Assembly (NCBI GenBank): GCA_031259195.1
Contig: JAIRLR010000157.1
Span: forward strand, 1 to 12,292
Source: Streptococcaceae bacterium
GTDB taxonomy: Bacteria > Bacillota > Bacilli > Lactobacillales > Streptococcaceae
Reading direction: 5' to 3'
DNA length: 12,292 nt
Shown here: piece by piece, positions 6,644 to 12,292 of the stretch
Position numbering within the stretch: the first letter of the stretch is position 1
How the letters are laid out: every line of letters starts with the position of its first letter
Program-made: the position numbers and the translations under genes
Notes under the pieces: generated by a model
The model's input: the letters and a program-made list of their open reading frames with translations, nothing else
The model's database searches: none
Told to the model about the DNA's origin: nothing

Positions 6644-7654
6644 ATGACAATAAAAGTAGGTATTAATGGTTTTGGGCGTATCGGACGTTTAGCATTTCGC
6701 CGGATTCAAAATGTTGAAGGGGTAGAAGTTGTTGCTATCAACGATCTAACAGATTCTCGTATGTTGGCTCATTTATTAAAATATGATACAACACAAGGTC
6801 GTTTTGATGGAACGGTTGAAGTTCAAAAGGACGCTTTTGTTGTAAATGGTAAGAAAGTTGCCATTTCTAAAAATCCTAATCCAGCGGAAATTGGATGGGA
6901 TAAGTGGGATGTAGATGTTGTTCTTGAAGCAACTGGCTTCTTTGCTTCTAAAGAAAAAGCAGAACAACATATTACTGGTGGAGCAAAAAAAGTTGTGATT
7001 ACCGCTCCTGGTGGTGCTGATGTTAAGACAATTGTTTATAATACTAATCACAATACATTAGATGGCTTTGAAACAGTGATTTCTGCTGGTTCTTGCACGA
7101 CAAACTGTTTAGCGCCAATGGCTGATGCACTGCATAAGCATTTTGGTATTAAAGTGGGAACAATGACCACAGTTCACGGTTACACTGGAGATCAAATGAC
7201 CCTTGATGGACCTCATCGCGGTGGAGATCTACGTCGTGCACGTGCGGCTGCAGAAAATATTGTCCCAAATTCAACAGGGGCAGCAAAAGCGATTGGTTTA
7301 GTGATTCCTGAGTTGAAAGGTAAACTCTCTGGTCATGCCCAACGCGTTCCGATTCCAACAGGTTCATTAACTGAATTAGTAACTATTTTAGGTAAAAAAG
7401 TAACAGTTAATGAAGTAAATTCCGTGATGAAAGCTGACTCTGATGAATCTTACGGATATAATGAAGACGAAATCGTATCTTCAGATATTGTTGGCATGAC
7501 TTATGGTTCGTTATTTGATGCAACACAAACAGAAATTATGCATGGGGACGATGATACGCAATTAATTAAAACGGTGTCTTGGTATGACAATGAAATGTCT
7601 TACACAGCTCAATTAGTGCGTACGCTTGCTTACTTTGCAAGTTTGATAAAGTAA
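6644..7654 (+). CDS. gapA: NAD-dependent glyceraldehyde-3-phosphate dehydrogenase
   Basis: This enzyme catalyses phosphorylating oxidation of glyceraldehyde-3-phosphate to 1,3-bisphosphoglycerate in glycolysis, as a cytoplasmic homotetramer. The 336-residue protein is full length. The Rossmann motif GFGRIGR is at 9-15 and Asp34 (in INDLTD) indicates NAD preference. The active-site [12 protein letters not shown] has catalytic Cys151, with [10 protein letters not shown] (active-site His about 178) following. C-terminal [12 protein letters not shown] is intact. AAGGAGG (6627-6633) is an excellent ribosome binding site, consistent with high expression. The 66 bases between the end of cggR and gapA contain only a weak GGTG/CACC hairpin and no clear promoter, so transcription probably comes from upstream of cggR. 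No pgk, tpi or eno follows, unlike the usual operon; a repeat element begins 55 bases after the stop. I see no strong terminator at 7655-7709. Confidence 0.98.
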   Translation: MTIKVGINGFGRIGRLAFRRIQNVEGVEVVAINDLTDSRMLAHLLKYDTTQGRFDGTVEVQKDAFVVNGKKVAISKNPNPAEIGWDKWDVDVVLEATGFFASKEKAEQHITGGAKKVVITAPGGADVKTIVYNTNHNTLDGFETVISAGSCTTNCLAPMADALHKHFGIKVGTMTTVHGYTGDQMTLDGPHRGGDLRRARAAAENIVPNSTGAAKAIGLVIPELKGKLSGHAQRVPIPTGSLTELVTILGKKVTVNEVNSVMKADSDESYGYNEDEIVSSDIVGMTYGSLFDATQTEIMHGDDDTQLIKTVSWYDNEMSYTAQLVRTLAYFASLIK

Positions 7655-7709
7655 AAAGAAGAATAGACCTCTTTGCCAAACCATTAAAAATCAGCTAAAC
7701 TACGTGATT

Positions 7710-7942
7710 AGAACCTGTTAACTTGTCTCCAGAATTGCGCAATTTTGTTTAATTTTTAACACTTTTTTGTCAAAAGACCTGTCGGGTTTCTTACAATTTA
7801 TTTTGAGTTTACTTGATTACAAATCGCAAGGAACGAGATCCTCGAAATATTATTAACGCTTCGCTATTCTGCGTTTTTTTCCGCAAATTGCCTAAAAATT
7901 AACCAAAAATTTCATCAATATAAAAACAATTTAACAGGTTCT
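7710..7942. repeat. Non-coding repeat element with inverted ends, copy 2
   Basis: This element is 233 bp. The left end AGAACCTGTTAACTTGTCT (7710-7728) is identical to copy 1. The right end (7924-7942) differs from its complement at two bases. The symmetry extends outward (ATTAGAACC at 7707, GGTTCTAAT to 7945). Block order is A, B (about 7747-7775), D (about 7776-7823, ACCTGTCGGGTTT, TTGATTACAAA), E (GATCCTCGAAAT, about 7837-7848), C (about 7862-7916, CTGCGTTTTTTTCCGCA, TTGCCTAAAAATT). That differs from copy 1, where C precedes D. It lies between the convergent gapA and dagK genes, its right end three bases from the dagK stop codon. There is no coding frame. Confidence 0.8.
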
Positions 7943-7945
7943 AAT

Positions 7946-8884
7946 TCATAGCACAGCGCCGTCACTAATTGCATCCAAATCCGCAAAAAATTCAATATGC
8001 TGGTGCAGATTACAAAATTCAATCGGAGCATCTCCGCCATATTCGCCATCCAAATTGATCATTAAACGTTCATTGGGATTAAGCACTTCCACTTTAATTT
8101 TAGCCGTTTTTGTGTAAACGACCTTAGGATCTTTGATATGTTTTCCCCCGTTTAAAACAGCGGCAATAATTCGCATAATCTCAAATAAATTTGCTTTTTT
8201 TACAATTAATAATGAAAATTTTCCATCGTCAAACTTTGCATCAGGAGCGATTGTTTCAAAACCGGCAACAGAGTTAGTTAAACCAGCAAAAAACATGGAT
8301 GTCTCCCCTTCGTAAACTCCATCATCATAAGTAATACGGATATTTCTTGGCTGAATGCGCGGCAATATTTCGGCCCCTTTTGTTAAATAAGCCAAATAAC
8401 CAAATGTCCTTTTTAAATTCGATGGAACCTCAAAGGTTAACTCCGTCAAACCGCCTCCAGCAGCGATATTGACAAAATATTTTTCATCAGTCTGTCCGAT
8501 ATCCATTTTCACCGTTTGCTTTTTATGCAATATACGAATAGCGTCAATTGGGTTAGTACGCGGAATTTTCAAAGCTCTGGCATAGTCATTCGTTGTTCCT
8601 GCCGGGATAATCGCGATTTTTGGCCGTTTTGCAAGTGGCGCAACACCGTTTACCACTTCGTTAATCGTTCCATCGCCTCCAGCAGCGGCAACTAAATCAA
8701 AATCCAATATCCCAACACGGCGCGCTTCTTTACAAGCAGAATTTTTCTTAGCTGTTGTGGCAAAAGCACTGGTTTCATAATCCATATTTTCTAACTCATT
8801 TAAAACATCCGGAAGAAATCGTTTCATTAACTCCTTCCCCGAAGTTGGATTATAAATTACACGAGCTTTTTTCAATGCTTTCAC
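7946..8884 (-). CDS. dagK: Diacylglycerol kinase family lipid kinase (DagK/YegS-like)
   Basis: The enzyme phosphorylates diacylglycerol to phosphatidic acid using ATP, recycling the diacylglycerol released during lipoteichoic acid synthesis. It works at the inner face of the membrane without spanning it. The 312-residue protein shows the DAGK catalytic domain: IYNPTSGK near the start (11-17), the nucleotide-binding loop AAGGDGTINEVVNG (GGDGT 69-73), IIPAGTTNDYAR, and the C-terminal NLDGEYGGDAPIEF segment. GAGGTGA precedes the ATG. It is the last gene of the leftward gatCAB operon, 16 bases after gatB, as in other enterococci and bacilli (where dgkB/yerQ follows gatB). It is complete even though a repeat abuts its stop codon. 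Confidence 0.93.
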   Translation of the reverse strand: MKALKKARVIYNPTSGKELMKRFLPDVLNELENMDYETSAFATTAKKNSACKEARRVGILDFDLVAAAGGDGTINEVVNGVAPLAKRPKIAIIPAGTTNDYARALKIPRTNPIDAIRILHKKQTVKMDIGQTDEKYFVNIAAGGGLTELTFEVPSNLKRTFGYLAYLTKGAEILPRIQPRNIRITYDDGVYEGETSMFFAGLTNSVAGFETIAPDAKFDDGKFSLLIVKKANLFEIMRIIAAVLNGGKHIKDPKVVYTKTAKIKVEVLNPNERLMINLDGEYGGDAPIEFCNLHQHIEFFADLDAISDGAVL

Positions 8885-8900
8885 CTCATATCAAAGATAT

Positions 8901-10331
8901 TTAATTTTTGGCAAGCTCCTCCAACAATAATTTATTTACCACTGCGGGATTTGCTTGACCTTTTGTGGCCTTCATAATTTGCCCCATTAACGCTTTGATC
9001 GCGCGATCTTTTCCAGCTTTAAAGTCCTCTACTGACTGCGCATTATTTGCCAATACTTCATAAATAATTGGCAGCAATTGTCCAGGATCAGATAGCTGTA
9101 CTAAGCCTTTTTTCTCTACTATCTCTTTGGGGTCACCACCATTTTGAGCTAATTCTAAAAAGACTTTCTTCGCCATTTTTGAACTAATTATGCCGTTATC
9201 AATTAACTGAATCATCTCTGAAAGATTTTTCGGCGTTAAGGAAATATCTTTTAGCTCTTTCTTTTCCGCATTTAAAAACTGCGACACCTCGCCCATCAAC
9301 CAATTTGAAACTTTTTTAGCATCTGCTCCTTTGGCGACTGTCGCATCAAAAAAGTTCGACATCTCAGGGGTTAACGTCAGCACTTTAGCATCATACTCCG
9401 GCAGCCCAAGTTCATTTACATAACGCTTCCGCCTTGCAGCTGGCAAATCAGGCATTGCTTGCTTGACTTCTTCAATCCACTCATCAGAAATCACAAGTCT
9501 TGGCAAGTCAGGCTCCGGAAAATAACGATAATCACTCGCTCCTTCTTTCACCCGCATCAAAACCGTTGTTCCATCTGCATCATCAAAACGACGAGTTTCT
9601 TGACGAATAGCACCACCACTACGTAAAATCTTTTCCTGACGCTTTTGTTCATAGATCAGGCCCTTACGAACATTGCTAAAAGAGTTCAGATTTTTAAGCT
9701 CTGTCTTTACACCCAATATTTCTTGCCCATACGGTCGCAAAGAAATGTTAGCATCCACTCGCATTGATCCCTCTTCCATTTTCACATCAGAAATTCCGGT
9801 AAACAAAATCACTGCCTTCAAGGCTTCTAGATATGCATATGCTTCTTCAGCAGAGTGTATATCAGCTTCTGAGACAATCTCAAGCAGCGGCACACCCTGC
9901 CGATTTAAATCAACATAGGAATAACCACCCGCACCATGTGTATTCTTTCCCGCATCTTCTTCTAAATGCGCACGTTCAATCCGAATTTTTTTGCGTTCAC
10001 CTTCAACCTCGATTTCAAGCCAGCCATCATGTCCAATCGGTTCATCAAACTGTGAAATTTGATATGCTTTTGGCGTATCGGGATAAAAATAATTCTTCCG
10101 ATCAAAATGCGTACTCTTTGAAATTTTCATATTTAGCGCCAGCGCGGCTTTGATGCCAAACTCGACCATTTGCTGATTTACCACTGGCAATACTCCAGGA
10201 TAACCCCAGTCGATTACATTGGTGTTGGTATTTGGATCCGCTCCAAAATGCGCAGGAGAAGGAGAATAAGCTTTGGAATTTGTATTTAACTCGACATGGA
10301 CTTCAAGTCCAATCACTGTTTCCAAATTCAT
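8901..10331 (-). CDS. gatB: Asp/Glu-tRNA amidotransferase subunit GatB
   Basis: GatB binds the misacylated Glu-tRNA(Gln) or Asp-tRNA(Asn) and carries the kinase/transamidation site that activates the carboxylate and accepts ammonia from GatA. The 476-residue protein has normal length. The cradle domain begins [12 protein letters not shown] (4-15), continues through [11 protein letters not shown], the [12 protein letters not shown] signature, [13 protein letters not shown] and [13 protein letters not shown]. The C-terminal GatB/YqeY tRNA-binding domain ends [17 protein letters not shown]. Its ATG overlaps the gatA stop by four bases (ATGA), and its ribosome binding site (AAGGGGTGAAGG) lies within the end of gatA, so translation is coupled. 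I see no lesion. Confidence 0.97.
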   Translation of the reverse strand: MNLETVIGLEVHVELNTNSKAYSPSPAHFGADPNTNTNVIDWGYPGVLPVVNQQMVEFGIKAALALNMKISKSTHFDRKNYFYPDTPKAYQISQFDEPIGHDGWLEIEVEGERKKIRIERAHLEEDAGKNTHGAGGYSYVDLNRQGVPLLEIVSEADIHSAEEAYAYLEALKAVILFTGISDVKMEEGSMRVDANISLRPYGQEILGVKTELKNLNSFSNVRKGLIYEQKRQEKILRSGGAIRQETRRFDDADGTTVLMRVKEGASDYRYFPEPDLPRLVISDEWIEEVKQAMPDLPAARRKRYVNELGLPEYDAKVLTLTPEMSNFFDATVAKGADAKKVSNWLMGEVSQFLNAEKKELKDISLTPKNLSEMIQLIDNGIISSKMAKKVFLELAQNGGDPKEIVEKKGLVQLSDPGQLLPIIYEVLANNAQSVEDFKAGKDRAIKALMGQIMKATKGQANPAVVNKLLLEELAKN

Positions 10332-11773
10332 GCCTTCACCCCTTCTAAAGCAGCCTCTTCAAAGGCAGCAGCCATTTGATACATTTTTTGCTCTTCCCAA
10401 TAATTGCCAATAATTTGTAAACCAACCGGCAAACCATCAGAAAGACCAGCCGGCACACTCATTCCAGGAAGTCCCGCTAAGTTTACGGGAATCGTCAATA
10501 AATCACCCATATACATGGTAATCGGATCATTAATATTTTCACCAATGTCATACGCTACAATTGGCGCTGTGGGTCCAATAATTACATCATACTCCGCAAA
10601 AATTTTCTTAAAATCTTGAATAATCAACGTACGAACTTGCCCTGCTTTCTTAAAGTACGCATCATAAAAACCTGCAGACAAGCTAAAGGTTCCCAACATA
10701 ATGCGACGTTTTACTTCTTCACCAAAACCTTCTGAGCGTGAATTTACATACACATCATCTAGAGTTTTAAACTCTTTAGTCCGATATCCATAACGAATCC
10801 CATCAAAGCGCTGCAAGTTCGAGCTAGCTTCTGATGAAGCGACGATATAGTACACAGCCACATCGTATTTGGAATGCGGAAGACTTACCTCTTCAACACT
10901 GGCACCGAGATCTTTAAACACTTGAGCAGCTTTTAAAACTTGCTCTTTAACACCTTCCTGAATGCCTTCATCCAAGTATTCCTTTGGTAAAGCAATCTTC
11001 ATCCCCTTTATATCTTTGTGAAGATAAGATGTAAAGTCCGGCACTTCTCTTTTAGCAGAAGTAGCATCTTTTATGTCATGCCCACAAATCGCCTTTAACA
11101 CCAAAGCATTGTCCTGAACATTTCGTGTAAATGGCCCAATCTGATCTAGCGAAGAAGCAAAAGCAATTAAGCCAAAACGTGAGACTCGTCCATATGTTGG
11201 TTTCATACCAACAATACCATTAAAAGCAGCTGGCTGGCGAATTGAACCACCAGTATCAGATCCTAATGACATTGGCAACTCTCCTGCAGCAACCGCCACA
11301 GCTGAACCTGCAGACGATCCGCCGGCAACTTTGCTTTGATCCCAAGCATTTTTGGTTATTTTAAAAGCAGAATGCTCTCCGGAGCTGCCCATGGCAAACT
11401 CATCCATATTTAACTTGCCAATCGTCACGACACCTGCTTGATCTAACTTTTCCACCACAGTTGCATTATAAATTGGCCCAAAGTTAGATAAAATCTTTGA
11501 ACCTGCTGTTGTCAAAAGATCTTTAGTAACGATGTTATCCTTTAAGCCAATCGGCAAACCTTTTAATGTCTCCTCTTCGGTAATCCCTTCAGTATCAATT
11601 TTTTCGGCGCGTTTTAGCGCATTATCTTCGTCAATTGTTAAAAAAGCCTCCACTGTCGGCTCTATTTTTTTCATACGTTTTAGGACATCTTGTGTTATCT
11701 CTGTAGCACTGACTTCTTTTTTCACCAATAAACCATGAAGCTCACTTAATGATTTCTTATGCAAATCAGACAT
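10328..11773 (-). CDS. gatA: Asp/Glu-tRNA amidotransferase subunit GatA (amidase)
   Basis: GatA hydrolyses glutamine to ammonia, which is channelled to GatB. It belongs to the amidase-signature family. The 481-residue protein shows the full catalytic triad: Lys78 in GLPIGLKDN, cis-Ser153 in [10 protein letters not shown], and nucleophile Ser177 in [26 protein letters not shown], typical of GatA rather than generic amidases, follows. The C-terminus [13 protein letters not shown] and LPVGLQIIG is intact. It starts five bases after gatC, with GAAGGGAAGG as ribosome binding site, and overlaps gatB. Together with gatC and gatB it supplies Gln-tRNA(Gln), and Asn-tRNA(Asn) if asparaginyl-tRNA synthetase is missing. 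Confidence 0.98.
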   Translation of the reverse strand: MSDLHKKSLSELHGLLVKKEVSATEITQDVLKRMKKIEPTVEAFLTIDEDNALKRAEKIDTEGITEEETLKGLPIGLKDNIVTKDLLTTAGSKILSNFGPIYNATVVEKLDQAGVVTIGKLNMDEFAMGSSGEHSAFKITKNAWDQSKVAGGSSAGSAVAVAAGELPMSLGSDTGGSIRQPAAFNGIVGMKPTYGRVSRFGLIAFASSLDQIGPFTRNVQDNALVLKAICGHDIKDATSAKREVPDFTSYLHKDIKGMKIALPKEYLDEGIQEGVKEQVLKAAQVFKDLGASVEEVSLPHSKYDVAVYYIVASSEASSNLQRFDGIRYGYRTKEFKTLDDVYVNSRSEGFGEEVKRRIMLGTFSLSAGFYDAYFKKAGQVRTLIIQDFKKIFAEYDVIIGPTAPIVAYDIGENINDPITMYMGDLLTIPVNLAGLPGMSVPAGLSDGLPVGLQIIGNYWEEQKMYQMAAAFEEAALEGVKA

Positions 11774-11778
11774 TAAAT

Positions 11779-12078
11779 CTAAGCCTTCCCTTCATCCAAA
11801 ATTGCTGGCACCTTAATAAAGCCATTTTCCTCTGCCGGAACATTTTTCATCAACTCCTTGCGATCCATGCCAGGAATTGCTACATCTCTTCGTAAAACAT
11901 TAATAGAATCTACTACATGAGAAGTAAACGGAATATTTGTTGTATCAACTTCATTAAGCAGTTTTACCATATCAATAATTTTTCCAAACGTTTTAGTGAA
12001 CTGATACAGCTCCTCTTGCAAAAACTCTAACTTAGCAAGCTTTGCTACATGTTTGATTTTCTCTTCGCTAATAGTCAT
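11779..12078 (-). CDS. gatC: Asp/Glu-tRNA amidotransferase subunit GatC
   Basis: GatC is the small non-catalytic subunit that wraps between GatA and GatB and stabilises the complex. From the ATG at 12078 the protein has 99 residues, the family norm. It begins [19 protein letters not shown], the standard helical start, and continues through [20 protein letters not shown], the [19 protein letters not shown] segment and a typical [11 protein letters not shown] end. An upstream in-frame ATG at 12117 would add 13 residues lacking family similarity. It lies at the transcription start region and has no ribosome binding site, whereas 12078 follows AAGGAG (plus 12086-12091) by seven bases. It is the first gene of the operon. 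Confidence 0.96.
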   Translation of the reverse strand: MTISEEKIKHVAKLAKLEFLQEELYQFTKTFGKIIDMVKLLNEVDTTNIPFTSHVVDSINVLRRDVAIPGMDRKELMKNVPAEENGFIKVPAILDEGKA

Positions 12079-12118
12079 ACTATCTCTCCTTATGCAGCAG
12101 CTCTTTTTCATAATCATA

Positions 12119-12147
12119 ATTATAGCTTTTCTGCAAGCAGCAGTAAA
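12119..12147 (-). promoter_or_regulatory. Promoter of the gatCAB-dagK operon
   Basis: On the minus strand there is a perfect TATAAT -10 (plus 12119-12124) and a TTTACT -35 (plus 12142-12147) at exactly 17-base spacing. The leader to the gatC start is about 35 bases. The -35 matches consensus at four of six positions. It lies between gatC and the third repeat copy and does not depend on the repeat. Confidence 0.7.
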
Positions 12148-12157
12148 ATGATTTTAC
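12143..12157. promoter_or_regulatory. 15-bp perfect palindrome over the gatC -35
   Basis: GTAAAAT-G-ATTTTAC has perfect 7-bp arms and covers most of the -35 hexamer of the gatCAB promoter. Position and symmetry fit an operator for a dimeric repressor. The motif matches no box I can name with confidence, and AT-rich palindromes of this size can occur by chance. Confidence 0.35.
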
Positions 12158-12175
12158 ATAAGGAACCAACTTTTA

Positions 12176-12292
12176 AGAACCTGTTAACGATCTCCAGAAT
12201 TGCGCAATTTTTGTTAATTTTTGGCACTTTTTTGTCAAAAAGCCTCGAAATAGCACCACTATTCCTGCGTTTTTTTCCGCAGATTGCCTAAA
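12176..12292. repeat. Non-coding repeat element, copy 3, cut by window end
   Basis: The left end AGAACCTGTTAAC is identical to the other copies; then GATCTCC replaces TTGTCTCC. The AGAATTGCGCAATTTT stretch matches copy 2. Block B (about 12213-12245, TTTTTGGCACTTTTTTGTC) follows, then directly block C (about 12244-12292, CCTCGAAATAGCACCACTAT, CTGCGTTTTTTTCCGCAG, TTGCCTAAA). So C follows B as in copy 1, with no D block between. The right end is outside the window. It begins 29 bases upstream of the gatC -35. Confidence 0.8.

Noticed and set aside
9833..10153. Forward open frame of 106 codons inside gatB
   Set aside because: It is antisense to the conserved GatB coding region, has no start signals, and its His/Gln-rich composition is typical of a shadow frame.
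12049..12291. Forward open frame reaching the window end
   Set aside because: It is antisense to the gatC start, then crosses the gatC promoter and the repeat. It has no ribosome binding site.
539..12292. CRISPR array or regularly spaced direct repeats
   Set aside because: The repeats are dispersed, long and mosaic, without regular spacers or cas genes.

Overview
The window is low-GC Firmicute DNA, most likely from the Enterococcaceae or a close relative (Enterococcus, Tetragenococcus, Melissococcus or Vagococcus type). The grounds are AT-rich coding DNA with strong AGGAGG-like ribosome binding sites, a secreted surface-protein start resembling enterococcal WxL proteins, the divIC-S1-tilS-(hpt)-ftsH block, a CggR-type regulator before gapA, and gatCAB followed by a DagK lipid kinase. 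The genus cannot be fixed from sequence alone. I see no rRNA, tRNA, CRISPR array or complete transposase gene.

Layout: 1-207 is the start of a leftward secreted-protein gene that runs off the window. 208-1141 is a 934-bp stretch without a convincing intact gene. It holds an inverted repeat, a possible gene-end fragment, a 287-bp repeat element with inverted ends, a decayed reading frame, and a likely promoter and folded leader for the next operon. 1142-5471 is a rightward cell-division, tRNA-modification and proteolysis operon: divIC, an S1-domain RNA-binding protein gene, tilS, a 19-codon stump of hpt, and ftsH. 5488-7654 is the glycolytic control unit: a CggR operator, a cggR gene broken by two frameshifts, and an intact gapA. 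A second copy of the repeat lies at 7710-7942. 7946-12078 is a leftward operon, gatC-gatA-gatB-dagK, for transamidation of Glu-tRNA(Gln) (and possibly Asp-tRNA(Asn)) and for lipid phosphorylation. A third repeat copy begins upstream of its promoter and runs off the right edge.

The conserved genes are ordinary. The interest lies in the genome decay and rearrangement around them. hpt is deleted, cggR is disrupted, and pgk does not follow gapA. The rqcP-type gene expected before divIC is not recognisable. Blocks that are normally far apart in enterococci are packed together. A family of non-coding repeats with palindrome-prone ends and a shuffled internal module order (A-B-C-D-E versus A-B-D-E-C) sits at three of the gene-block boundaries. 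A 19-bp palindrome in front of the surface-protein gene looks like the two ends of this repeat fused together. This repeat family is the best candidate for something undescribed here.
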